Assembly: GCF_963678635.1 (NCBI RefSeq)
Contig: NC_087068.1
Location: forward strand, 4,795,079 to 4,859,078
Direction: 5' to 3'
Source: Symsagittifera roscoffensis
Lineage: Eukaryota; Xenacoelomorpha; Acoela; Convolutidae
Length of the DNA: 64,000 bases
Positions within the stretch are counted from its first letter, which is position 1; the number at the start of each line of letters is the position of its first letter. Below, piece after piece: positions 33,736 to 45,240 of the stretch. Under the pieces are notes generated by a model. The model was given only the letters and a program-made list of their open reading frames with translations. It was not told where the DNA came from and ran no database searches. A program made the translations under genes and the position numbers.

Positions 33736-36700
33736 GATTCTCCTTTAGCTAGAATAATAACGGGGTTGATAAATGTGTTGCCTTTTGGTTGTTCTTCTTT
33801 GTTTACTGGTGATATAATGTTGTATTGTTCTAAAATATCGAGTAATCTGTTTACTTTATCGTGTAAGTGAATTGGTACTTTACTTGCTCTCTGTTTTTTG
33901 AAAACTGCGTCTGGTTTTAGTGGGAGATGTAGTGATGAACTGATTTTGCCAACATCGAATTTTGATGTTGCATAGACTGATGAATATTTAATTAGCTGTT
34001 TGGCTAACTTTTCGAATTCGTCTTGTGTTATTTGTGAATGTTGGAAATTAAACATTGTTAAAAATTTCTGTTGGTCCTCTGTGTAGTTACTTATGTTGAA
34101 TGTAGGTTTGAAATATGGAGTTTTTGTGAAATAATCCGTATTTCTGTTTTCGTTACTTATTATATTATTTATAGATAATTCTTCATTAAGAATTGTGGAT
34201 TGGCAAATACCTAATAATTGGAGTATATTATTTACGCGATAGGCTTTTTCGTGTATTAGTGATATTGTGGCGTTGGTTTCACAATATCCTAAAAGTCCTA
34301 AAGGTAATGTTACTTGGTAAGGTGTGTTGTTATAAACATGTAAGGAAATAATATCTGAATTCGAATTTTTCAAATATTTTATTGAAGAGATTGTGATTTT
34401 GAAAAATTTATGAATAGGTTTGAATTCAAAATCTGACATATAAAATTTTTGTTTGTTTTGTTCTTTATCATATTGGTGAACTTGTTTAATTGAAAAATTA
34501 TAGATGTTTCCTGATAGTGGTTTCAGGTGTTTTCTTTGTTGGTTAAATATCGGGTAGAATTTTGAAAAGAATGGTGGTTGTTTATTCAATCTTTGAAAAA
34601 ATGTTAAGGATGTTTCTTTTGTTTTTGTATACTTATATTTGATTAATATTTTACTATTTAGTATGTTAATTGTTGGTATATACTTTGAAATAAATGGTAT
34701 TCCAATGATATTATATTTAATATCAGTGATATGGAATATTTGTTTAAATGGCTTATTTAGAATTTTGCTTTGCTCCATTGTTCTGGTGGGGAGGAGAAAT
34801 AATTGGATTTTTCCGTAGTTTATCAATGTTGATCCTTGTGCTGTTGCTAGTTTACTAGAGGTTTCAAGAGGCGTTAGCTTTGGGTGTAAAGTTTTTATTT
34901 CATTCCATGTGGGAATGTTTATTATGTTTGATTCTGCTCCTGAATCAATTAAAAAATCGATTTCAAGGTCTGGTGGTTGAAATTCTTTGTTCCTTGGGCT
35001 TTCTAAGAGAAATGGTATTGTCCAGATTTTTTCTTTGGGTTGTTCTTTTTGTATATTTTGATAGATGTGGTTTGTATTTAAGCATTTTGTTTTGACATTT
35101 TGATTGGGTTGTTTTGTAGTGTTTATTGCATTTGTTTCTTGCGTTGTTGGTGTGGAATTTATGGGTGTAGTGTAATAATTTTGAACAAATTCTGATTGAT
35201 TTTCATATATGTGTGATGATAAGGGTTGTTCATATATGACAGATTCATAGTCATTCTCGACTTTTATCATATTGATAGAAAGAGTGTTTTCTGTGTCACT
35301 TTCTGAATCTGATGATGTACAGTTTATTTGATTGAGTTGTAACGTATCAGTTACTGTGTCATCAATACCTGGAGGGTCTGATGTTGTTTCTGGGTTAGCC
35401 TGTACTTGATTGATTTGTCTTTGATGTTTAGGTGTACTGCTTCTATGACGATTATTAGAGTTATTATAGTGATTATTATTCCGGTGTGGTGATTGGGAAT
35501 AATTTCTATAACGATTATTATAACTTGAATGTCGGTTTTGTGAATTATTTCGCGATCTATTTTGATAATTGTTGTTTAGTCTGTTATATGAGTTATTCCT
35601 TGATCGGTTATTTGGATAATATTGACTTCGATTGTTTGAATAACTTCTATTTCGATTATTGGAATAGTTTCTATTTCTATTGTATGATGAGTGTCGTGAT
35701 TGATTGTTTTGATAGTATCTATTTCGTGATTGGGAATTAGATCTAGAAGCAAACTGTGTTGTGTTTGAATTAGATCTGGAGTAGTTATTTCTACTATTTG
35801 GTCTATTATATTGATTTTGTGGTGAAATTTGTGTGTTTCTTCGTTCTGGCGATCTTCCTCTATAACTTGAGTTATATGGGGATTGATTTCTCGTATAGCT
35901 TGTATTTGGTTCTTTATATTTTTGAGGTTTATTCTGGCTATCTTGCTGTTTTTGTCTACATTCGGAAATACTATGTCCGTATCGTCGGCAATAATTACAC
36001 CATTTTTTGAAAGATGGTTTGCCTTTAAAGTTTGGGTTCTTTTCATAAATATTGAGTATTTCAGTAATTTTTTCAACGAGGTCTGTATCTGATTCTTGTA
36101 TATTATTAATATTAGTGGAAGTTGTTTCAATTCTGTTTACGTATTGTAATTTCAGATTTTCCGTTTCTTCTAGTTTCATTGTGATTTCTGCTTGTTCTAG
36201 TTTGTCTACTAGTTTTCTAAAATCTAAATCGGGTTCTCGAATTGAGGAAGGATGGGATGCTCTCTTCTTTATTGCTATTTTCCTTAACTGTGGTGTTAGG
36301 GTCATCATTAAGATTTCTGTCATCTTTGTATTTTTATAATCGTGTGTATTTGGTGAATATGCTTTTCGAACTAGTGTTTCGATTCTTACTGCTAATTGCT
36401 TAATGGTTTCGTTTGGTAATCTACGAATTTCATTACATAAAACTCTTTGTTGTTGTTTGTTTTTTTCGGAGTCAAACATTTTTGAAAATTCCTGTGTAAA
36501 CCTTTTCCAGTTCGATTTTATTTCTAGAGGTAATACTGAAAACCATTTTTGGGCTGCGCCATCTAAGGTTGTTTGTATCAGCGCTGTGCGTCGATGTATC
36601 CAGTTTTGATGTAGTGGCGTATTAATTGGTTCAGGTCCAATGTTTAAAATCAAGTTTGCTGTTACTGCATTTAAATAATCTTCTACAGAGTATTCAGGGT

Positions 36701-38190
36701 CTGTTCCTGTGAAAACCATTAAAGGTTTGTTTGATGTTATTGATGATCCACCCATAAGGTATGGATTCATTGTCATTTGCAATGATTCTGCTGCAGTTGG
36801 CATTTGAGAAAAATTTGAAAGTTGGTTTCTTGTTATTTCATGTTGTTGGAGATAATATGGGAGTGGTATTTCATTTTGCATTTGTGTTGGTTGATACGAG
36901 TGTGCCATATTTTGTTGTTGAATTGGTTGAAAAGGTTGTGTATTAATTGGATTTTGTTGTTGAATTGGTTGTTGATGTTGTGCATCTATCGGTTGTGGAG
37001 AAAAATTCCTATGATTTGTACGTGTTTTCTGGATTCCCTGTCCACGATATTCTTGAGTATATGGTGCAAATATGTCTGGTTGTAAAAAATCATCATCTGA
37101 GGATAAGTAATCCATTTGATAAGATGTTTGTTTTTTATTTTTATTTTGTTGAAAAAATGGGTAATTTTCACTGTGATCCTGTGGAGGATTTGTGTGGAAA
37201 TTTTTGGAATTATATTGGGCCGTTGGGTTATCCCAGTTTCGAGGTTTTGTATATTGGTTAAAATTTCTTCGTGGTTGGTAATTTGTTTTTGATGGATGTG
37301 TATAATTATAATTGTGGTCTGCAAAGTTATTTTTATTGAATGTTTTGCGTGATTTTGATGGTATTGTCATGGGTCTATATGTTTGGTAATCCATATGTGA
37401 ATATTTTGGAGCAACCGAAGGTTTAACGGTTGATTGTAAGGTTACTTGTGTTTGTGAAGGATTTGTATTTCTTGGTGTTGTTAAATTTGGGCGTATTGGT
37501 GAAATACTTTGTTGTGTAGTTGTTGTGTGTACAATTTCTTCATTTATGAAGTGTGATGGTGTCTGTATATCTTGTTGAGTGAGATTTCTAGTTCCATTGA
37601 GGTTTTCGTTGTGTATGACTGTAGAGTTTAAACTATTATTTTGTGTATCGGGTAAAAATGTATTATAGTTTAATGGTGTTGCATCAATGGTTAAGGGTAT
37701 TACTCTTACATAATCTCTTATGTAAGATATTGTACCTATTGCTTGACTTGAGATTGACTGTGGAAAGCTTATAAATGCGGGATGAGACCATTCGGGGTCC
37801 CAAACATAATCTGATTGTTCGGTGATGGCGGTATCATCGTTCGAATTTTGGGGTCTAAAATTTTTTCTTGCTTGTGCAATTAAATCAATATTGTGTGTGA
37901 AATAATCTATTATGAACCATGCCAAAATTTTTTGTAAATCGTGTTTGGTATGTTGTGAAACGTCGTCTTTCGTGAAATTTTCTTTAATAATGTTTAAATA
38001 ACTAGAGAGTAGTGTGATTTCATGTCGTACTCTTAAATGTTTAGATGTTTCTGTCGGTGAGACATTTGTTAATGGGAGTTCGTTTTCTAATATTGAAATA
38101 TAACTATATATTATTGCGAAAACTTCATTTGTGAAAATGGAGTTTGCTCTTTGTGAGTTATGGTATTGGATGCTTTTTATATATTCTGAA
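33690..38190 (-). pseudogene. gag-pol: Gag C-terminal three quarters, nucleocapsid, protease and RT start in one frame (element 2)
   Basis: This long frame shows that gag and pol were one open reading frame in the parent. It runs from the Gag N-terminal region through the disordered stretch, the capsid domain (GAAQKWFSVLP) and the zinc knuckle (35957-36000). After that come the Arg/Asn/Ser repeats, protease DSGAES (34930-34947) and the first RT motifs. It enters after a 1-bp deletion near 38190 and leaves at the 2-bp insertion near 33730. A 93-bp in-frame deletion near 35907 has removed 31 codons just after the knuckle that copy 1 retains. Confidence 0.9.
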
Positions 38191-38515
38191 AAACTTTTGA
38201 AAATTGTAGATCAAGATCGTCTGTTTGAATAGTATATGTCCTATTATTATGGTTTGGGGAAGTGAATTCTATAGAGTAGATTCCATACTGTTGTGTCATG
38301 TTGCATATATCTTTTAGATAGTGATCTATGATTTGTCTTTTGATTCTTACATCGGGGAACTCTGTTTTACATGGACTGATTCCGGGTTCAAATAAATTTA
38401 CGAGTAAATTTTGACAAAATATGTGTTGTCCTCTATCAGTATCTGCATCTACTATAAAAGGAAAGATTTCATCATCATCTGGAGTTTCGTCACCTGGGGT
38501 GTGCGTTGAACTCAT
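38177..38515 (-). pseudogene. gag: Gag N-terminus cut off by frameshift (element 2)
   Basis: It starts MSSTHTPGDETPDDD as in copy 1 and stays collinear for about 108 residues. An A-run then has five instead of six bases (near 38190), which shifts the frame into an early stop. The remainder of Gag continues in the neighbouring frame. Confidence 0.88.
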
Positions 38516-38957
38516 TTTTCCGTTCGATGACTGTTAATATGTAATTATTAATGTGTCGAATTGGTTGATTCCAATTGTATAAATGTACTGGTTTGTGTTT
38601 GTACTGCTTTTTTATTCTTCTTTTTCCTCTTTGTGATGAATTTGAAGTTGTTTCTGAGTCAGAAAAATATAATTGATCGTGAATTGGGCAATTTTTATCG
38701 ATTGATTCTTTTAGTTTGTAAAGTTCGTCTAAACTGTTGGTTTCTGATTCTGAAAATGCGTTTCGATTTTTTGAAAATCTTTTTCTTGTTATTTGTCTTT
38801 GTTTCGTTATTATTTTTCTCTTTAGTGTTTGTCGTTTTGTGCGAATGTATCCAACTGTTTGTGTATGAGGTGTGATTACAAGGTCGTAATTTTTGTTATC
38901 TATTTCACAATTGTGTAAAACGATTGTTTGTTTATTTCCTAGGTTTTTAAATGACAT
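38490..38957 (-). CDS. 155-aa basic protein ahead of gag (element 2)
   Basis: Intact counterpart of 19322-19789, differing by two residues that I can see (Lys/Asn near residue 23, Leu/Phe near 149). Overlaps gag by 26 bases. The same basic/acidic/basic charge pattern suggests RNA binding. Confidence 0.7.
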   Translation of the reverse strand: MSFKNLGNKQTIVLHNCEIDNKNYDLVITPHTQTVGYIRTKRQTLKRKIITKQRQITRKRFSKNRNAFSESETNSLDELYKLKESIDKNCPIHDQLYFSDSETTSNSSQRGKRRIKKQYKHKPVHLYNWNQPIRHINNYILTVIERKNEFNAHPR

Positions 38958-39473
38958 AAGGTTTAGGATGACGGATGCAAAAGATTGTTAAGTGAATTCT
39001 AATTGCTTAAACTGTTAGTCCTTACGATTTTTTGGTTATTTTAACCTGGGTCTTTTTGTTCAGGGTTGGAGAGAAAAGTATATCTATTCCGGAGAATGAT
39101 TTGTACTTTCTCGTGACTAGTATAAGTTAAGGTGTTAACTTACTTAATCTTACTTAGGGGTAGTGATTGTGTTCAAGGGTTGGAGAATAGTAAATCGATC
39201 CACAAGGTTCAGGTATACTTAGAACGCGAGTAGTTCGTTAGATACTATTTTAAACTTACTAAGTCTAGGATTTATCCTGGGTCTGGTAAGAGGGGGGGTT
39301 AAGTGAAGGATGAATAACCGAAGTTCTTCACTGTTTATCCTAATTTGAATGATTAGTTTTGTTTAAAAATTTCTATTAGTCTTGGGTCTTTAGAAAGGTT
39401 TGGATAGTGAATCGACGTTTGAGGTCGTTAGACACTAGTTAAGTGGGTGGGGGAGAACAAAGTTGTTCTGTTT

Positions 39474-39558
39474 GATCCAAGGATAAGCCTTGATGATCAA
39501 GTTTGAAATTTAATTAAGTAGAAAATGATTTAAGATCCAAGGATAAGCCTTGATGATC
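39474..39558 (-). repeat. Twin identical 25-nt stem-loops in the leader (element 2)
   Basis: Same two hairpins and spacing as in copy 1. Flanking bases have changed between the copies but the repeated units have not. Confidence 0.6.
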
Positions 39559-39885
39559 TGATTTTAAATTAAGTGACTTTAAGGTTTAATAAAATTTTAA
39601 ATTTGTGTAAAGGAAAGATTTAGTGTTTTATGATGTTAGTGAGTTGATGATTGCTGTTATGTTTTAGGTGATGAAGCTGGAACAACAGGATGATTTATGA
39701 TTACTAACCATTTATTGTCATGCTACTAATTTTTATTTTTATTTCTAATAAATATTTTTCAAACATGTTTTATATATTACTGCAGAGTTTTAGGAGAACG
39801 ATCTGAGATCTTTTTATCAATCGTTATTGTATATTATTAAATTTGTTTAGCGCCTGAAATGATTTTGAAGATTAACTTCAAGGTT

Positions 39886-40119
39886 TTATGTTTGCAAATG
39901 GAAATCTAAATTCATTGCAAGTAGTATTCGAAATATAAAAGTTTGTTCTGGCTTTTGCCGAACTATCATATAACTATACGGCAAGTTTCTACTTTGTCGT
40001 ATGTCGTCTCTGGTTCGAGGTCTTCTTCCAATTCCGGGTAGTTCTGTTATGGTTCGGAATATTGGCTCTGATCTATTGAGTCGTAGAGACATTTCGATTA
40101 AATTATTGTCGTATAACAT
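39886..40119 (-). CDS. 77-codon leader ORF (element 2)
   Basis: Counterpart of 20720-20953 with two residue changes (Leu to Pro, Asn to Asp) in a GIGRR..RTR segment. Open and ATG-started in both copies. Confidence 0.5.
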   Translation of the reverse strand: MLYDNNLIEMSLRLNRSEPIFRTITELPGIGRRPRTRDDIRQSRNLPYSYMIVRQKPEQTFIFRILLAMNLDFHLQT

Positions 40120-40184
40120 TTTGAATGTTTTTGTCTAATTTCTAATCTATTTTGGTTAACTCTAATCTAGTAAGGTCTTGTTCG

Positions 40185-40202
40185 AGACTTATGGTCGCAC
40201 CA
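40185..40202 (-). promoter_or_regulatory. Primer-binding site of element 2
   Basis: TGGTGCGACCATAAGTCT on the minus strand, two bases from the LTR, identical to copy 1. Confidence 0.75.
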
Positions 40203-40204
40203 GA

Positions 40205-40614
40205 TGAGTTAGGACTGGAGTGTATAACTCATAGAGTAATTTCGGATAGGGTACACCGTCTGCTCGTCACGCTATCTTATTTTCGGCCGGATAGATTCGT
40301 GCAACTTCTTAGTCTAATACCGATCCTAATCTTACTCTTATACTATCTAGTCTCAGGTTGTTTAACTAGTCTCTGCTAGGCTCAATAGATCTAGGGTATA
40401 CTGGTTTATTGCGGCTGCTGAAGTACTCGGGAGAGTGCAACTAATTTCTAAGTTAAATTCAAATCTCTCTGGTGCTGAAATTACAAGTAACTTCAGCACT
40501 TACAATTAAGTGGGTTGTTAGTTAGATGGATCGTGATTGGTTAATATTAAATACTTTACATTGGTAAAACATTTAATTTATCCAATCATAAAATGTAGTT
40601 TAGATCAGGTTCCA
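40205..40614 (-). repeat. 5' LTR of element 2
   Basis: 410 bp, TG...CA on the minus strand. One difference by eye from 21834-22243. Hairpin at 40472-40499. Confidence 0.95.
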
Positions 40615-40618
40615 ATAA
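40615..40618. repeat. Target-site duplication ATAA (right side of element 2)
   Basis: Matches 21830-21833. Confidence 0.85.
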
Positions 40619-40847
40619 GAAAATTAAGAAGAAATGGTTGAACTTCAAAAGCATTGAAGCAACTAAATTGCTTCGATTTATTAAGATTTAATAGAAAGAG
40701 TTGAAAGAAACTTTCATGTAAATATTCCTCGCGAGCATATTTGAGGTTTTTGGGTCAATATCAGCCAAAAAATTATGGCGTAACAACAGTAAATCACAAA
40801 AACCTCTTGCGTTTTTTTAGATTCCCGCATTGGAGTTCCATGAAAAA

Positions 40848-41033
40848 AAAATCGATTTTAATTGAGTTTCCTTGTCAGTGTCCACAAAAGTGAAAACAAA
40901 TCGATTATAATCAATTAAAAATGGATTATAATATACTATTTTTCGAGGCAACAAAATCTTTTTTCATCCATTATAATCGATTTTTTTTTCACTTTTGCGG
41001 ACACTGACAATGAAATTAAATTATAATCGATTT
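40848..41033. repeat. Imperfect inverted repeat, MITE-like foldback
   Basis: The left arm 40848-40911 contains TTGTCAGTGTCCACAAAAGTG and the right arm 40970-41033 contains its complement with few mismatches (CACTTTTGCGGACACTGACAA). Both arms carry AATCGATTATAAT blocks. The loop is about 58 bp. No transposase is present. It could be a non-autonomous foldback element. Confidence 0.65.
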
Positions 41034-41117
41034 CTTCCACTTTACTGAGATGCGAATTTCAACGCACATAAAGTCTTTCGTTCCTTTCAACAATTTTGTT
41101 GAATTATTACCAACTTT

Positions 41118-41630
41118 GGGGGGGGGGTTAAGTTGGAGATGAACTAATCCCCCTTCCATTACTTACTCCCCCTACCATTTGCCCATTTACAACAAACCAC
41201 CTCCCCGAACCCCCCCCCCCAACGTAACGTTTGGTTCACTGTCTGGGAGTAGGGGTTCAAGTGAGGGGATTTAGTTCAGATAAGGGCGTTTGTGTTGGTA
41301 TTTCAGGTTGGGGGAGTTGTTTCAGGTGGGGGATGTCTCAGGTGATCAAGTGGAGGGTGGGTTCAAGGCGAGGGGGTGCGTTCCGTTGAGGGAGGGGGGT
41401 GGGTTCACGTGGAGGAGGATTGGTGGGTCCATGTAGGGGGGTGTTCAGGTGGGGGGTGTTCAGGGGTTTCAGAGGGGTGTTCAGGTGGGGGGTGTTCCGG
41501 TGGGATGTGTTCAGGCTGAGGGGGTGTGTTCAGGTGGGAGGGGGTTCAGTGGGGGAGGGAGGTGAGAAAGGGGCAAATGTTAGGGGGATTGAAGGGGAGC
41601 AAAGGGGCAAACGTTAGGGGGGAGAATTTA
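41118..41630. repeat. G-rich minisatellite and low-complexity tract
   Basis: Runs of G and C at 41118-41127 and 41200-41220 lead into an irregular array built on GTTCAGGTGGGGGG-like units (about 41222-41570) and then GGGGCAAACGTTAGGGG. The array could form G-quadruplexes on the plus strand. Its plus-strand open frame is a by-product of the repeat. Confidence 0.7.
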
Positions 41631-41639
41631 ACGGAATCT

Positions 41640-44600
41640 TTTTGCAATTTGAGTTTAGGTTTAGAAATGGATTAGGCAGTACACTCGCTTTGCAAAGTAT
41701 CCCCATAACTCATTCGATAAATGCAGAAATTCTTGCAAAATTTTGCACGACGCACAAAATAAAAATAAAGTGGAAAAAATTCCATTTTAATTTGTTTCCT
41801 TCTTATTATAAAATCCATCATAAAGAATTTCAAATGAATTATAATGCATTTTGTTTTGGCAATAAAACTCGGATTTAAATCCAGATTTAATCCAATTTTG
41901 TAGTGAACGTAGCATGGGAACAGATAATGTCAATTTTGTACGCTTCAGTCACAAGTTTTGAATTAATATGATTGTAAAAAAAACAATCTAATTAACCAAG
42001 CTTATTGACAACAATTAACCTGCACTCATTAAAAAGAGAAAATAAGCGATTATATTACAATTATATTTGTACTTTGATTAATTATAATAGCCAAAGTTAG
42101 ATGTTTGAACAATTTATAATCCGTTATAATGATAATATTTTTCGTGACATTATAATAAATTATAACCAATGATAACTGATTATAATTTTTCCAAAAAATC
42201 TCCTTTGGTTTTTTATCATATCTTATAATCTCTTATAATCTCTTTTAATCACTTATAATATATTATAAAAAGTTATAATCCTTTTTTCTGTCAAAGTACT
42301 CTCAAAGTGAGATGTCATGTCACTCTTTGGTTCAAGTGAACACAAAATTTTACCACGAAACAAACGTTTCATAGAGATCCTTTCAAATTAGATGAAAAAA
42401 TACAGCGGTAGGGGCAATATAACTCTACTATATAATTTTTCTATGAAACCAAAGCAGTGTGCTGATATTTTGGTGGCCAGAAAAACTTAAAATGTGGATC
42501 ATGAAACAACTGTTATCAAGAAAAAATAAAAATAAATGGTTTAAAAATGAAGTGATTTGAAACTGTTAGAAAAAATATTCCTACTTTTCACATAAGCCCC
42601 CAGTCCACGAAATGCGTAAAAGTAAGCAATTCAGGTAGAAGGCCGAAGATAAAATGGGCAAACAAAAATAATTATAAACAATTATAATCGATTGTAGTGG
42701 ATTTTTTTGCAAAACAAATAAATTAGAAACTAATCGCTTATAATCGTTTATATTGTGCTATACCTGATAATATTTGGTTTCAGAAAGAGAAATATTATAA
42801 TCAATTATTAACTGATTAAAATCAATTTTTTCTTAATTTTTGTAAGACTGGTGTTAAAATCATTTTTTAAACCATTAATTATGCTTGGAACTGGATGAGG
42901 GAATATCAAAAAATTAATATCGATTTGTCAAAGGTACGTTCATCATGAAAAAAATAACATCGGTTACCATAAATGATTCATTTCGGACAACTCTTCTTCT
43001 ATTTGAAACGGCTACAGTTTTTTTGCAAAAATAAACTGAATATTAAACCTACTTTGGAGACAAAAAGTTTAGTAACTAAAGTTGCCAGCAACACCTTTAA
43101 GAGTTTTTTAATCAAATTGAACTTTATCTCAATGCATAGTACAATTTTTAGCTGAATCTTCTGGTTATCAATCTTCTAATTGTCAATAGTGATTTTTATC
43201 TTTGAAACAAACTTAAATTGAAAGTAGAAAAACCAAAAAAAAACCTGATGAGTCTCAGACATGTTGTGAGTTCTAATCGGAATGAAACAAGATTTTTCAA
43301 CAACAAAAAATTCAAAATTTTTTAAAACTGTGTCAACATTTTTTCTGCACATTATATAAAAAACGAGAAAAAAAGAGTTTTAGACGCTTAAAAAACGATA
43401 GTTATGCATCTATTACTGCATCAAAAATGCCGAAAAATAGATGATCTCCAATCATCCTGAAATAGATTCGGAATGATTCGTCATATAGGCTCTGTTAGAA
43501 CGAAATGTGTCGCTTTCTTTTTATCGCATATTGCATTTCGGCAAAATTTGAACCTCATATATATAATAATTTATATAATTTTTTTGCAGGTTTTCAAAAT
43601 GAAAATTATGAGCTCAGATTATCCTAAGCTTTATTGAGGTAAAACATTTGGCTAGTTGAAATCCAACTTTTGCGTGAAGAGAAGCTACACAGATCCCTAG
43701 TCAGTCTTCATTTTTTAGAGCACAATTAACTCAAATAAGGCAAATTAATCGATCTCAAAAAAATGCGAGTCCAATTTAAGCAAGACATTCAGTTGGATTG
43801 ATCCGCGTATGAAAAAAAAACTTTTTCAGACATTACAAAAAATTCGGAAAACGCATATTCAAAAACCTTAAAAAGGACAAAAAAACTGCCAGTTATTTTT
43901 GTTCAAGGAGGAGCATGTTGCGTAATTGACATGAAATTCAAATTAGAGGATGTATAATACCGATCAGATTTTGCACCACCAACAACAATCGCTGAACTTC
44001 AAATTGAGAATTTTTTTTTGCATTCGCCTTTTAACCTCCAAACAAAAATTGTTTTCCTATAATTCCATACCTGGAGACTTTGGTGAACTTTTAACCAAAA
44101 TTTTCAAAATTAGTTCAATTCAAAAACCAAACAGATGGTTTTTGTGAGTCCAAATAGCGTTCAAATTTTTTAGCTGACCAAAAACCCTTGCATCCTGATC
44201 ATTCAGATCGAAGTTGCCCTTGATTAAGCAAAATACAGCAAGAAAAAAAGGTGACAGCATCGGTAAAATTGAGTTACGTGGTGCCTACTTGGTTCACCTA
44301 GAGAACAAAACGAAGAAGACCAAAGTAAATCGAGTTCGCTGTCTGCAAAAAGCAATAACTCAAAAGAGTCAAATAACATGTCTTTTTCAAACAATGTGAT
44401 TTTTTTTTCAAATTATCAAAAGGAGCATATCCTTGAATAACTTGTAAACAAATTGCTTAGTTTTTTGAGGCGGTTCTTATGGCCGTTTGTGCCGGTATAC
44501 TTTTTGCGTGAACGAAAAAAATCGTGAACAAAAAAAACATCCCAGAGGACCAGCAGCACATAAAACCAATAGGTTTACATAGGAACAAGATCATTTTCGG

Positions 44601-44980
44601 GGAATAAGATGATGTGGATGTCACTGTCCGTACCCAGAGAATTTTCTGTGCAAGTTCTGAAGCTCTTCAAACTGGAAAAGCAAAATTTTAGATCTGAAAA
44701 AAGACCTGAAAAACCCTTTTTTGAATTATAAGTTATGCATTTCGAGCAAAAAATTGAGTTTTTTTTTATGTTTCTGCTATACACAAATATGTTCAAATTA
44801 ACTAGCGGCAGAAAAAAATTTCCCAATAATTTCACAAACATTTTTCTTTCTAAGTAAAATTCTTAATCAACTGTAAGAAAAAGTTTTCAAAAACTGTTAG
44901 AAGACCTCTGAACATTTCGACTTTCATTCGCTACTTATTCGTTTCCAATGTTTATCTCATGCTTGGTGAAACCTAATTTG
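41640..44980. other. AT-rich host DNA, no gene seen
   Basis: Short frames only. Between about 42030 and 42300 and again 42670-42840 the motif TTATAATC/GATTATAA recurs many times in loose array, resembling blocks near 1850-1970 and in the foldback at 40848-41033. The remainder is poly-A/T-rich unique sequence. Confidence 0.55.
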
Positions 44981-44984
44981 GCAA

Positions 44985-45240
44985 CTTGAGATTTTGCAGA
45001 GTACTTGCTACTAGCAAGCAGATGCTATCAAATACCAAACAATCAAAAACTGCAAAAACTGTGTCAGAATCAATGAGTTTCCAGATCTAAAAGAATCGAG
45101 AAAAACCAAAATTCAGATCTGAAATTAGATCCGAAATAGATTTTTCAGATCTGAAACAATCAAGAAAAACATAAATTCAGATCTGCTGTTAGATCTGAAA
45201 TAACCGATCCTTACAGTATCCAAACGTTATGTAAACACTT
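44985..45240. repeat. AGATCTGAAAT-rich dispersed repeat, related to 49120-49290 and 57545-57715
   Basis: Several CAGATCTGAAAT(A) units occur, preceded by a block like GCTATCAAATAC...GCAAAAACTGTGTC and followed by a block like AACCGATCCTTACAGTATCCAAACGTTA. All three blocks recur in order near 49135-49290 at the start of the plus-strand element. It may be an old fragment of that element's terminal repeat. Confidence 0.5.

Larger units (their letters stand above)
38958..40184 (-). promoter_or_regulatory. 5' leader of element 2
   Basis: Counterpart of 19790-21020, with the 77-codon ORF and the twin hairpins at 39474-39498 and 39534-39558. Otherwise no coding sequence is seen. Confidence 0.55.
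21834..40614 (-). mobile_element. Giant env-bearing LTR retroelement, copy 2 (18.8 kb)
   Basis: Same layout as copy 1, with 410-bp LTRs, TSD ATAA, PBS and all ORFs. Its own lesions are a 1-bp deletion in gag near 38190, a 93-bp in-frame deletion after the zinc knuckle (near 35907), a 2-bp insertion in RT near 33730, an 18-bp deletion removing one zinc-finger His of integrase (near 31891), and a nonsense codon in env at 26271. The 599-aa gene, both membrane ORFs, the ATG-less frame and the 155-aa ORF are intact. The LTR pair differs at one site by eye (C/G near 22139 versus 40509). No lesion that inactivates one copy is shared with the other. Confidence 0.93.

Noticed and set aside
2705..40614. 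CRISPR arrays, bacterial operons or a DNA-virus origin for the large elements
   Set aside because: LTRs, PBS, TSDs and RT-RNaseH-integrase identify retroelements. No spaced short repeats of CRISPR type are present, and the setting is eukaryotic.
41399..41617. Gly/Val/Arg-rich frame
   Set aside because: A direct product of the GTTCAGGTGGGG array.
44575..44841. 88-codon minus-strand frame
   Set aside because: A chance frame in T-rich DNA with no support from context.
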